From the NCBI GenBank assembly GCA_963738325.1, contig CAVTWD010000001.1, positions 1-64,000 of the forward strand: 64,000 nt of DNA. The letters are read 5' to 3'. The DNA is from CAVTWD01 sp963738325 (GTDB taxonomy: Bacteria > Actinomycetota > Acidimicrobiia > Acidimicrobiales > Ilumatobacteraceae). The notes beneath the pieces are model-generated. The model saw only the letters and a program-made list of their open reading frames with translations. It was not told the origin of the DNA and did not search any database. Position numbers and translations under genes: made by a program. The first letter of the stretch is position 1; each line of letters starts with the position of its first letter. Of this stretch, positions 18,619 to 26,963 are shown one piece after another.

Positions 18619-19877
18619 CGAGCGCGGCGACGACGGCGGCCGCGATCGCGGGCCTGTTGACCGCTCTGCTCGGCATCTTCCGCTACTTCAACTACAAGAC
18701 GAACAAGGATCGCATGGCCGCGGTGGGCGAGGCGTTTGCCGGCGTGGTCGAAGGCCTGAGCTCGAAGGACGACGTTCTCCGGTTGGCCAACGCCATCTTG
18801 CTGCGGAGGTTCCTCGACCAGCGGTCGGAGTTCGCGGTCCGATCGCTGGTCCGCCGGAAGGTGCCGTACGCGAGCGACGCCGTCAACGTCATCGCCGCCG
18901 TGTTGCGGAGCGAGCCCACCGGCAACGTGCAGAAGGTGCTCGCTGACGGGCTCGCGTACGCACCGACGCTCGCCAGCGTCGATCTCCAGCGGACGAACGT
19001 GCGTCATGCCTATCTCGGTGCGAAGGGCGACAAGCAAACCGAGCGCGACCACGAGCTGCCGAGCATGGAGCGAACCGACTTCTTTCGTGCCGACCTCACC
19101 GGCGCGTCGTTCCGCCAGGCCAACCTGCAGCGAGCCGTGTTCTACGAGGGCGTCGTCGTGGGCACGGTGTTCACGGATGCCGATCTGCGCGGTGCCGACT
19201 TCCGCTCGGCGGACTTGAAGGGAGCGCAATTCGTCGGAGCCCGCCTGGCCGGCGCTCGCTTTGCCGGCGCGCAGCACCTGCCCGAGGGGCTCAGGGCCCG
19301 TTTGGACGAGAACGAGACCTACACGACGCCGGACGATGGGGAACGCTTCCGCCCAGGGCACGCCAGTGCCAAAGACGGATCCCCGCCGCCTGCGCCCAGG
19401 ATCTTCATCAGCACGCCAAGCGTGGCCCAGGCGTCTTCTTCGCCGGTGGGACAAGTCGTCGTCGATCTGCTGCGCGTCGAGGGCGCGGCGATCGAGCGCG
19501 TGCAGCGCTCCGACTACAGCCCCAGCTCGCCCCTCCGCGTCGTGACGACGGCCATGCGGCCCTGCTGGGGAGTCGTCATCCTCGGACTGCGCCAGATGGA
19601 GGTCGAGAAGGCTCAGTTCCGCCCGGGAACCCCGGAACAGGAGGAGATGAAGAACCTCCACCTGCCCACGCCATGGAACCAACTCGAGGCGGGGATGGCG
19701 GCCGCGTTCGGCCTCCCACTGCTCGTCGTCAGCGATTGTTCGCCCGGGGGCGTGTTCGGTCTCGGGAGTCAGGGCGACGACGTGCGCTGTCTCGAGCTCG
19801 CCGAGAGCTGGGATGTCCTCGACGTGCAACAGGCCCTGCGGGACTGGGTGCATGCCCTCCGTCCACCGGCGGCGTAG
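18615..19877 (+). CDS. Membrane-anchored pentapeptide-repeat protein with C-terminal TIR/NDT-like domain
   Basis: 420 aa. An N-terminal helix (residues 5-22, TTAAAIAGLLTALLGIF) should anchor it. Residues 35-115 are helical and unassigned. Pentapeptide repeats run from about 118 to 220 (ADLTGASFRQANLQRAVF, then ADLRGADFRSADLKGAQF). After a linker, residues 260-418 look like a Rossmann-type effector: RIFISTPS, then VVTTAMRPCWGVVILGLRQM, then WNQLEAGMAAAFGLPLLVVS. The N-x2-E-x2-MA pattern recalls the catalytic glutamate of nucleoside-hydrolysing TIR and deoxyribosyltransferase folds; that is inference. The GTG start overlaps the SLATT stop. Confidence 0.65.
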   Translation: MTSAATTAAAIAGLLTALLGIFRYFNYKTNKDRMAAVGEAFAGVVEGLSSKDDVLRLANAILLRRFLDQRSEFAVRSLVRRKVPYASDAVNVIAAVLRSEPTGNVQKVLADGLAYAPTLASVDLQRTNVRHAYLGAKGDKQTERDHELPSMERTDFFRADLTGASFRQANLQRAVFYEGVVVGTVFTDADLRGADFRSADLKGAQFVGARLAGARFAGAQHLPEGLRARLDENETYTTPDDGERFRPGHASAKDGSPPPAPRIFISTPSVAQASSSPVGQVVVDLLRVEGAAIERVQRSDYSPSSPLRVVTTAMRPCWGVVILGLRQMEVEKAQFRPGTPEQEEMKNLHLPTPWNQLEAGMAAAFGLPLLVVSDCSPGGVFGLGSQGDDVRCLELAESWDVLDVQQALRDWVHALRPPAA

Positions 19878-20137
19878 CGACCGGCTGGCGACGGCGAGCT
19901 CGGCGAGCCGGCGGGGTTTGAGCCGGCCGGGGCCGCCGCTCGCCTACCACGACCGTCCCGTCGACCATCAGCCCGGCCGGCACGCGGGACACGTGCAGGA
20001 GCAGGAACGCGCCATCGCCGGGGGTGAGCGGCTTTGGGCGGTCATTCCACCGCTCTACCCCCGACGTTTCCACTTCGTAGATGTACGGGAGGGCGGGTTT
20101 GTGACCGCCGGAGTTAGGAATTCAGCGTCGTCCCTGC
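19878..20137. other. Intergenic, no supported gene
   Basis: 260 nt between the conflict operon and the convergent reductase. A minus-strand frame here (ERWNDRPKPLTPGDGAFLLL) is open and has some protein-like composition, but it has no recognisable family and overlaps the effector gene, so I do not call it. Confidence 0.4.
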
Positions 20138-20976
20138 TCAGCCGGGGACGGCCAGCAGGTCGATCGGCGAGCCGAGCACGAGACCCAGGCGCACGGCCCG
20201 CCGGCTGTCGATGACGACGTGGCCCGGGCGGGGGTGGCCGTGGTCGGCGCCGCGGCCGGGATGCAGCAGGTCAGGAGAGCGGCCGGCCCAGCGTGCGGTC
20301 AGCGCGGCGAACTCGTACCGGCTGAGGGCCACCGGGCCGCCGAGGTGGAGCGGGCCGCGCGACTCCGGACCGCGGGGCTGCGCAAAGCGCCACGATGGCG
20401 GCCGCAACGCCCACCGCATGCGACGGGCAGCGCACCTCGTCGGTGAAGAAGCTCATGGGTCGGCGCCCGTCGAGAGCGTCGATGACGTCCTGCTGGGCCG
20501 GGCTCGGCCGTTCGTCGCCGAAGAGCACCGACGGTCGAGCGAGGATGGCCTCGGGGCACGCGGCGAGCACGGCGGCCTCGGCCGCCGCCTTCCATCGACC
20601 GTAGTCGTCGAACGGATCGGGCGGGTCGGCCTCGGTGTACGGCTGGGGGCGGCCACCGTGGACGAGGTCGCTCGAGACGTGCACGAGGCGGGCGCCGGCG
20701 GCGGCGGCCGCCTCGGCCAGGATGCGTGAACCTTCGACGATCACCGACTCGGCCTCGGGGCCTGTGCGCTGGTAGGCCGCATGGACCATGGCCCCGGCCG
20801 CGGCACTCCGCGGACAATGCTCGAATGGCTTCTTCGTCGCGCACGTCGACAACCGCCCATCGGGCGGCCCCGCCGACGCGCCGCGAGCGACTGAGCCCCA
20901 GCACGTCCCAGCCTGCGGCGGTGGCGAGACGCACGACCTCGCGGCCGAGATAGCCCGCGGCCCCGGTGACCACCAT
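20138..20976 (-). CDS. RmlD-like NAD(P)-dependent sugar reductase/epimerase, two frameshifts
   Basis: About 279 aa over three frames (breaks near 20815 and 20395). It starts MVVTGAAGYLGREVVRLAT, the Rossmann glycine motif. The middle frame has GARLVHVSSDLVHGG (catalytic Ser) and DDYGRWKAAAEAAV (Tyr-x3-Lys), as in dTDP-4-dehydrorhamnose reductase. The last frame (VALSRYEFAALTARWAG) completes the C-terminal domain. No rml cluster is nearby, so the sugar substrate is unknown. The start overlaps the region just before the divergent PHP gene. Confidence 0.75.
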
Positions 20977-21010
20977 GACCCCCACCGTCGCCGACGGTAC
21001 CCTCGGCCGG

Positions 21011-21722
21011 GTGGCGCTCGTCCCCGCGGCAGCCTCCCGCCATCCGCACCTCGCGGAACCCCGGCGCCCCGGGCACGTGCGCGTCGACCTCCACTCGCAC
21101 ACCATGTGGTCCGGGGATTCCACCACGACGCCCGAAGAGCTCGAGCAGGCGGTCGCGGAGTCGGGTCTCGACGTGTTGTGCATCACCGACCACAACGCCA
21201 TCCGGGGCGCGCGAGGAGCTGATCGGGCGCTTGCCGTGCCGGGTGATCATCGGCGAGGAGCTGCGCACGCATGCCGGGGAGATCATCGGGCTGTTCCTCC
21301 GCGAGCGGGTGCCCTTCGGGGTGAGCCCGGCCGAAGCGGCGACACGCATCCGAGAGCAGGGCGGTGTCGTCTACATCCCTCATCCCTTCGACCCGATGCG
21401 GCGCAACCTCGCCCGGCCGGCCCTGGTCGAGCTGGTCACCGCAGGGCAGGTCGACGCGCTCGAGGTGTTCAACGCCAAGACGTCGCTCGGCCACCTCAAC
21501 GACCAGGCGGCGGCATTCGCCGTCGCCCACGATCTTGCCGCCGGCGCCGGATCCGACGCCCACGTCCCCGACGCGCTCGGCGCGGCCTACGTCGAGATGC
21601 CCGACTTCGACGGACCGGCGGACTTCCTCGAACGGCTCTGCGAGGGCGTCGTCGTCGGCCACCACTTCGACCACCCTCGCCCGTGGCGCGCCCGCATCAT
21701 CCCCTCCACCACCACCGGCTGA
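21011..21722 (+). CDS. PHP-domain phosphoesterase, one frameshift
   Basis: About 236 aa. It has the four PHP metal motifs: DLHSHTMWSGDS, CITDHNAIRGA, GEELRTHAGEIIGLF, and IPHPFDPMRRN with a final GAGSDAHVPDALGAAYVEM. It is likely a trinuclear metal phosphoesterase of the TrpH/RNase AM type. A one-base break near 21218 separates the first and second motifs into different frames. The start is uncertain: GTG 21011, GTG 20966 (overlapping the divergent gene) or GTG 21078. The stop falls inside a 39-bp tandem duplication. Confidence 0.8.
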
Positions 21723-21772
21723 GCGCCGGATCCCATCATCTCCTCCACCAGCACCGGCTGAGCGCCGGATCC
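21695..21772 (+). repeat. 39-bp tandem duplication at a gene junction
   Basis: Two units (21695-21733 and 21734-21772, one or two mismatches) begin CATCAT and contain CACCGGCTGAGCGCCGGATCC. The first supplies the stop codon of the PHP gene; a third partial start gives the CATCATG that holds the uppP start codon. The GGCTGAGCGCC run in each unit could pair as a short hairpin. Confidence 0.95.
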
Positions 21773-21776
21773 CATC

Positions 21777-22611
21777 ATGTCGATCTTCCACGCCATCGTC
21801 CTCGGCATCACGCAGGGTCTTTCGGAGTTCCTGCCGATCTCCTCCAGCGGTCATCTGCTCCTCGTTCCCTGGCTGTTCGGCTGGAACGACTTCCACGGCG
21901 ACAGGAGCTTCGAGAAGGCCTTCGACGTCGCGTTGCACCTCGGCACGCTCATCGCCGTCGTCGGCTACTTCTGGTCCGACCTCGTCGTCTACGTGCGTGA
22001 CGGAGTGAAGGCGGTCGTGGACCGCGAGCACCGCCCGACCCCCGCCGGCCGTCTCGCGTGGCTGCTGCTGGCCTCCTCGATCCCCGCCGCCATCATCGGC
22101 GCCCTGTTCAGCAGCGCCATCGACGAGCACCTCGGCCAGGTGCCGCTCATCGCGGTGTCGCTGATCGTGTTCGGGCTCGTGCTCTACTGGGCCGACAACC
22201 TGCCGGCCAAGCGGGGCATCGACGAGTACTCGCTGCGCGACACGCTGTTGATGGGCGGCGGCCAGGCCCTCGCTCTGAACCCGGGCATCTCGCGTTCGGG
22301 GGTGACGATCACCGTCGGCCGGATGCTGACCTTCGACCGTGACGCTGCGGCCCGCCTTTCCTTCCTGATGGCCGTGCCGGTGACCCTCGGCGCGGTGATC
22401 TTCAAGATGGGGGGCCTCGCCAAGGACGGGATCCCGCCGGGCTTCCTGGCCCCGATGGTGTCGGGGCACCATCGCCGCGGCGCTGTCGGGTTGGTTGGCG
22501 GTGTGGGGCCTGCTCAAGCTCGTCCGCACCCACAGCTTCACCCCCTTCGTCATCTACCGCGTCGTGCTCGGGCTGGCCATCCTGGGCATCTACGTCACGG
22601 GTCTGCGCTGA
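21777..22611 (+). CDS. uppP: Undecaprenyl-diphosphate phosphatase
   Basis: About 277 aa integral membrane enzyme that recycles undecaprenyl pyrophosphate for cell-wall synthesis. Both catalytic signatures are present: GLSEFLPISSSGHLLL and ALNPGISRSGVTITVGRM. A one-base change in a G run near 22462 shifts the frame; after it the sequence continues TIAAALSGWLAVWGLLKLV and ends GLAILGIYVTGLR at 22611. The stop overlaps the convergent SAF-protein gene by 17 bases. Confidence 0.9.
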
Positions 22612-23252
22612 GGGCCAACAGCACCCGCCCGGAGCTCAGGGCCTGGGCGACCTCCCCGAGGGCGGCCACCGGCACCCCGATCACGACCTCTCGCGTGCCG
22701 ACCTGGGCGACCGTGGCCGAACGGGCCACGACCCGGCCGCTCGCTCCGGTGACGTCGGCGGCGGCGGCGACCACGTCGACCACGTCGCCGATGCGCAACG
22801 GCAGAGCGGCCTCGTCCACCGGGACCGCCACGCCGCGCGTACCCGGCGGAAGCACGGCCGCCACGGGGCTCTGGCCGCTTCGCCCGACCCGAACCCGGTG
22901 AATGGGTTCGCCCGGTGCGATCGCCTCGCGCCGCGACGGCCAGCCGCGGCAGGGCGCTGAGCGTGCCCGGGGCCACCACCGCAGCCGGCAGGAGCCGGAC
23001 TGCGGTGTCTGAGGCGTCCAGCGCATCGCCGGCGACGATGGATCGCGTCGCCACCAGCGTCGGGACGAGGGTGCCGTACTGCTGTCGCAACGCTTCCGCT
23101 CCCGCGAGCACGCCCGCCACGACGTAGCCGACGGCGGCCGCCATCGCGCCGGTGGCCAACCAGTACAGGAGCGGGCGGGTGGTGAGCGCCAACCGCAGCC
23201 GATGCGGCAGCCGCCGCATGAGCGCGGGAAGTCGAGGTGAGAACGAAAGCAT
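22595..23252 (-). CDS. SAF-domain (CpaB-like) membrane protein, one frameshift
   Basis: About 218 aa. A helix at residues 26-45 (LLYWLATGAMAAAVGYVVAG) anchors it. A SAF domain follows (VATRSIVAGDALDASDTAVR, LLPAAVVAPGTL). After a break near 22922 the second frame carries GTRGVAVPVDEAALPLRIGD and VDVVAAAADVTG, matching the C-terminal part of CpaB/RcpC Flp-pilus proteins. No tad pilus genes are in the window, so its role is unknown. The start is ATG 23252. Confidence 0.7.
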
Positions 23253-23334
23253 GGCTTCCTCCGTGAGATCGAGGCCTCGGGGGAAGCGCCGGCAGGCTAG
23301 CCCGGCCGCCGCGGCGCGGCGTTCGAGCGGCGTG

Positions 23335-23430
23335 AGGCCCTCTTCGTGGCGCGGCGCCCGAGCGTGCTCTTCGTGGCGCGACGGCCAAGCGTGCTCTTCG
23401 TAGCGCGGCGCCCGAGGCCCGAGCCGCTCG
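23335..23430 (-). repeat. 27-29 bp tandem repeat, three copies
   Basis: Imperfect copies of a unit with CTCTTCGTGGCGCGGCGCCC occur three times, directly after the stop of the MTA phosphorylase gene (minus strand). This is a third case in the window of a tandem repeat on a gene 3' end. Confidence 0.85.
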
Positions 23431-24182
23431 TCAAGCGAGGCGGGGAATGGCGCCCGCCAGCAGGGCGCGCACGTTGTCGACGTTGCGTTGCATGGTGGCG
23501 AACACCATCTCCTGGGTGACCGGCTCGACTCCGTCCACACCGGCGTCGTAGTCCGTCACCAGCGCGATCGCCCCGTACGGCACGCCCGCCTCCGCGGCCA
23601 GCACGGCTTCGGGGTACCCGGTCATGTTCACGACTGTCCAGCCCATCGCTCGGAACCAACGAGACTCGGCGACGGTCGAGAATCGTGGACCCTGGATCAC
23701 GACGAGAGTGCCACCGTCGTGCACCGTCAGCCCGAGGGCCCGGCCCGTCTCGACGAGCACGCGCCGCAGGTCTTCTGCGTACGGCAGTGCGAAGCCGACA
23801 TGGACGACGCCGGTGGCGAAGTCGTCGTGGAAGGTGTCGGCCCGGCCCCAGGTCCTGTCGACGAGCTGGTCGACGACAACGAGCTCGCCGGGATGGATAC
23901 CGGGTTGCAGTGATCCCACCGCGCCGGGCGCGGCCAGGGCCCGCACCCCGAGCTCGGGCCATCGCCCACACGTTGGCCCGGTAGGGGATGGCGTGGGGCG
24001 CCAACTCGTGGTGCAGGCCGTGGCGAGGGAGGAACGCCACCGTCCGGTCGGCTAGGGTCCCCAGGGTGAGCGGGGCCGAGGGTTTCCCGTAGGGCGTGTC
24101 GAGGTCGAGCTGCTCCGCGTCGTCCAGGTAGCGGTAGAAGCCCGAGCCGCCGATGACACCGACGTCCGCGGCCGGCGTCCAC
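23431..24182 (-). CDS. mtnP: S-methyl-5'-thioadenosine phosphorylase, frameshifted
   Basis: About 250 aa. It cleaves methylthioadenosine (from polyamine or quorum-signal synthesis) to adenine and methylthioribose-1-phosphate. Motifs are the phosphate loop VIGGSGFYRYL, RHGLHHELAPHAIPYRANVW, and NMTGYPEAVLAAEAGVPYGA with VTDYDAGVDG. A break near 23945 joins ANVWAMA to VRALAAPGAVGSLQPG. The start is probably GTG 24182 with a further one-base error shortly after, since the frame otherwise has no start. Confidence 0.85.
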
Positions 24183-24183
24183 C

Positions 24184-24576
24184 TCAGTGGCTGTGGGTGT
24201 GGCCGCCGTGGCTGTGCTGATGAGCGCCGCTCGCGCCCTTGCCGTCCGCGGAGGACGAGCTGGAGGAACCGGAGGAGCTGGTCGAGCCAGAGCTCGAGCC
24301 GCTGTCGGAGGAGGTCTTCGCGGTGGAGGTGCTGTCCGACGACGAGGAGCTGTCGCTGCCGGACGAGCTCGACGTCGATCGGGCCGAGCCCCGGCTGTCG
24401 GTCTTGTAGAAGCCATTGCCCTTGAACGTGATGCCGACCGGCGTGAAGACCTTCCTGACCGGCGCGAGCTGGCCTGAGCGGGGGTTCACCGCTTCGGTGA
24501 GCGGGTGGTCCGTGAAGGCCTGCTGGACCTCGATCGTGTCATCGGAGTCGAGGAAGCGGTAGACGTAGGTAGGCAT
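24184..24576 (-). CDS. FmdB-family protein with lost zinc ribbon and Ser/His-rich tail
   Basis: 130 aa from ATG 24576. The first 60 residues follow the FmdB regulatory family (MPTYVYRFLDSDD, then QAFTDHPLTEAVNPRSGQLA, VRKVFTPVGITFKGNGFYKT). Family members carry two CxxC pairs in this region; here all four cysteines are gone (FLDSD and NPRSG replace them). The tail is about 45 residues of nearly pure serine, then a His-rich end (HQHSHGGHTHSH) that could bind metal. A CIRCE operator lies 34 nt upstream. Confidence 0.8.
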   Translation of the reverse strand: MPTYVYRFLDSDDTIEVQQAFTDHPLTEAVNPRSGQLAPVRKVFTPVGITFKGNGFYKTDSRGSARSTSSSSGSDSSSSSDSTSTAKTSSDSGSSSGSTSSSGSSSSSSADGKGASGAHQHSHGGHTHSH

Positions 24577-24609
24577 CGGGTCTCCGGTCAATCGCCGCTC
24601 GTGCCGCCG

Positions 24610-24636
24610 TTAGCACTCGCGCCGTTCGACTGCTAA
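24610..24636 (-). promoter_or_regulatory. CIRCE element (HrcA operator)
   Basis: TTAGCACTC, nine bases, GACTGCTAA: the CIRCE consensus TTAGCACTC-N9-GAGTGCTAA with one mismatch in the right arm. It lies 34 nt upstream of the FmdB-like gene (minus strand) and 125 nt upstream of galU (plus strand). HrcA normally represses groESL and dnaK operons; neither is here, so this would put the FmdB-like protein under heat-shock control. Confidence 0.8.
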
Positions 24637-24697
24637 TCGTAGCGGAGCCCACTCCGGACGCACCGACAGCACCCGAGGTGGTTCCCCTTGCCTGCAC

Positions 24698-24721
24698 CGC
24701 CGATTCGGTACCGAATCGGCG
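24698..24721. repeat. 24-bp perfect palindrome upstream of galU
   Basis: A perfect palindrome centred at 24709/24710 with the core ATTCGGTACCGAAT, 40 nt before the galU start and followed by GATCCACGG. Two relatives occur at 25794-25814 and 62904-62932, each also upstream of a plus-strand gene. This looks like a transcription-factor operator. Confidence 0.7.
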
Positions 24722-24760
24722 ATCCACGGCCGAGCAGGGCCGCCTCGGTACTGTCCGGGG

Positions 24761-25651
24761 ATGCGCGTGCGCAAGGCAGTGATCCCCGCGGCAGGTCTCG
24801 GCACCAGGTTCCTCCCGGCCACCAAGTCGACGCCGAAGGAGATGCTCCCGCTGGTCGACAAGCCGGGCATCCAGTACGTCGTGGAGGAGGCCGTGCGGGC
24901 CGGCATCACCGACATCCTCATCGTCAGCGGGCGCACGAAGAAGACGATCGAGGATCACTTCGACCGCTCGCCCGAGCTCGAAGCCTCGCTCATCGCCAGC
25001 GGCAAGGAGAGCGGCGGCCGGCAGATGCGGGCGATCGCCGAGCTGGCCAATGTCCATTTCGTTCGCCAGCAGGAGCCCCGTGGGCTCGGCCATGCCGTGG
25101 GCATCGCCCGCCAGCACGTCGGCGACGAGCCGTTCGCCGTGCTCCTCCCGGACGACTTGATGGCGGAGGACTCGACGGTGCTGCCGGATATGGTCGCGGC
25201 ACACGAGGCGCAGCGGCGCGTCGGTCCTGGCGCTGCGGCGCTTCGGCCCCGAGGAGATCTCGCGCGTACGGGGTCGTCGACGCCGGGTGGTGAACCGACG
25301 CCGGACGGGCTCGTCCCGATCGCGGGCATGGTCGAGAAGCCCCCGGCGGCCGAGGCCCCGAGCGACCTCGCCATCATGGGTCGCTACGTGCTGGCCCCGG
25401 GGATCTTCGACTGCATCGACCGGGTGACGCCCGGCGCGGGCGGCGAGCTGCAGCTCACCGACGCCATGCTCCTCCTGCTCGAGTCCGGAGGGTCGTTCCT
25501 GGGCCTCCCCTTCACGAGTGGGCGTTACGACACGGGCAACAAGCTCGACTGGCTGCGGGCCACCGTCGAGGTGGCGCTGCGCCATCCCGAGCTCGGCAAG
25601 GACTTCCGCGGGGCCCTGGCCGAGATCGTCCGTCGCGAGGGCATCGGCTGA
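24761..25651 (+). CDS. galU: UTP-glucose-1-phosphate uridylyltransferase
   Basis: 296 aa. It makes UDP-glucose for polysaccharides and glycolipids. The N-terminus has the nucleotidyltransferase signature AVIPAAGLGTRFLPATKSTP with KEMLP, then VEEAVRAGITDILIVSGRTK; the C-terminal part has FTSGRYDTGNKLDWLRATVE. Between about 25212 and 25290 the printed frame is scrambled, while neighbouring frames read SVLALRRFGPEEIS and AYGVVDAGG, the expected family sequence. So several single-base indels compensate each other, a clear mark of sequencing error. galU next to moeA and sepX matches mycobacterial gene order. Confidence 0.92.
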   Translation: MRVRKAVIPAAGLGTRFLPATKSTPKEMLPLVDKPGIQYVVEEAVRAGITDILIVSGRTKKTIEDHFDRSPELEASLIASGKESGGRQMRAIAELANVHFVRQQEPRGLGHAVGIARQHVGDEPFAVLLPDDLMAEDSTVLPDMVAAHEAQRRVGPGAAALRPRGDLARTGSSTPGGEPTPDGLVPIAGMVEKPPAAEAPSDLAIMGRYVLAPGIFDCIDRVTPGAGGELQLTDAMLLLLESGGSFLGLPFTSGRYDTGNKLDWLRATVEVALRHPELGKDFRGALAEIVRREGIG

Positions 25652-25793
25652 CCCGGCGCCGCCCCGGGAAGCGGGCGAGGGCACTGCCGAGTCGGGCTGA
25701 GCACTCGGGGGGCGGCATTCCCGAACCAAGCGGCAAATCGAGCGACTTCCGAAGGCACGTTCAACTGCCCCCATTCACCCCGGCGCCCGGCAA

Positions 25794-25814
25794 CGAATCG
25801 GTGCCGAATCGGCG
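25794..25814. repeat. Second copy of the ATTCGG palindrome
   Basis: On the minus strand this reads CGCCGATTCGGCACCGATTC, differing at two positions from the palindrome upstream of galU. It is centred 60 nt before the radical SAM gene start and 13 nt before the SOS box. Confidence 0.65.
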
Positions 25815-25826
25815 CCGCCCGCTGAG

Positions 25827-25840
25827 CGAACAAATGTTCG
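25827..25840. promoter_or_regulatory. LexA/SOS box
   Basis: CGAACAAATGTTCG: perfect arms of the actinobacterial and Gram-positive SOS operator (CGAAC-N4-GTTCG). It ends 24 nt before ATG 25864 of the Rv2578c-type radical SAM gene, a position where LexA would block transcription. The M. tuberculosis homologue Rv2578c is, to my recollection, also linked to an SOS box. Confidence 0.85.
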
Positions 25841-25863
25841 ATCGGGCGCGCTAGGCTCGTGGC

Positions 25864-26935
25864 ATGGAGCGACGGCTGCGTTGGCGCCTGGCTGAGGAAG
25901 AGCCCGAGGCAAGCCCGGCTGTTCCCGGACGAGGTCATCGGCCGTCACGTCGGCCGTGGCGAGTACCGCGGCCTCGAGTTCCTCCACGTGAACTGCCGCA
26001 CCATCGTTAACCGCGTGCCGGGAACGAGCCGGATGCCCTTCACCTTCACGGTCAACTCCTACCGCGGCTGCAGCCATGCCTGCTCGTACTGCTTCGCCCG
26101 CCCGACGCACGCCTATCTCGACCTGGGGACGGGACCCGACTTCGAGCGCGTGATCGTGGTGAAGGTCAATGCCGTCGAGCGCCTGCGGGCCGAGCTCAGC
26201 TCCCCGCGATGGCGAGGGGAGCCCATCGCCATGGGCACCAACACCGATCCTTACCAACGGGCGGAGGGCAAGTACCACCTCACCCAGGGCATCGTCGAGG
26301 TGCTCGGCGACCGGGCGAACCCCTTCTCCATCCTCACCAAATCGACGCTCGTGCTCCGTGATCTGGATCTGCTCGCGCACGCCGCCCGTCGAACCCGGGT
26401 GCGGGTCGACTTCTCGATCGCCACCCTCGACGAGGAGGTGTGGCGGCGCACCGAGCCCGGGGCTCCGCACCCGCGCCGACGGGTCGAGGCCGTCGCTCGC
26501 CTCAACGAGGCGGGGGTGGCGAGTGGCGTGCTCCTCGGGGCCGTCCTCCCCGGGATCTCCGACGGCGAGGACCAGCTGCGCGAGGTGGTCGACGCCTGCG
26601 TCGCGGCCGGCGCCGTCTCGGTCGGGGTGGTCGCCCTCCACCTCCGACCGGGCGTGCGCGAGCACTTCCTCGCCGACCTCGGCCACCAGTTCCCGGAGCA
26701 GGTCGAGGCCTATGAACGGCGCTATCGGCGCCGCGCCTATCTCCCCCAGGCCGAGCAGCGGCAACTGGGCGAACGAGTCAGGAGCATGGTGGCGGAGGCC
26801 CGCCGTCGGCACGGGTGGCCGAGGGCGGGCGGGCCCGAGGAGTTCCGGCTCCGGCCGGCGGCGGCGGTGCAGGCCGGGCGCAACTCGAAGCGCGCCCATC
26901 GATCGCCGCCCCGCCAGCTCGAGCTGGGCCTGTAG
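25864..26935 (+). CDS. Rv2578c-family radical SAM protein, one frameshift
   Basis: About 356 aa. It is a radical SAM enzyme related to the spore-photoproduct-lyase branch, with the cluster motif CSHACSYCFARPTHAYLDL (C-x3-C-x2-C), TNTDPYQRAEGKY, and ILTKSTLVLRDLDLL. I take ATG 25864 as the start (MERRLRWRLAEEEPEASPA); a one-base break near 25920 then leads into LFPDEVIGRHVGRGEYRGLE. The alternative GTG 25859 frame has no family match. The SOS box suggests a DNA-damage role. moeA follows after 28 nt. Confidence 0.88.
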
Positions 26936-26963
26936 AGGCCCGACCAGCGGTACCTTCGACGCC

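Noticed and set aside
19729..20073. 114-codon minus-strand gene
   Set aside because: It overlaps the well-supported effector gene at 18615-19877 and has no recognisable domain; kept only as a remark on the intergenic region.
26169..26963. 265-codon N-terminal extension of moeA
   Set aside because: It overlaps the radical SAM gene in another frame and is Ser/Arg-rich; moeA family members start at the GTG at 26964.
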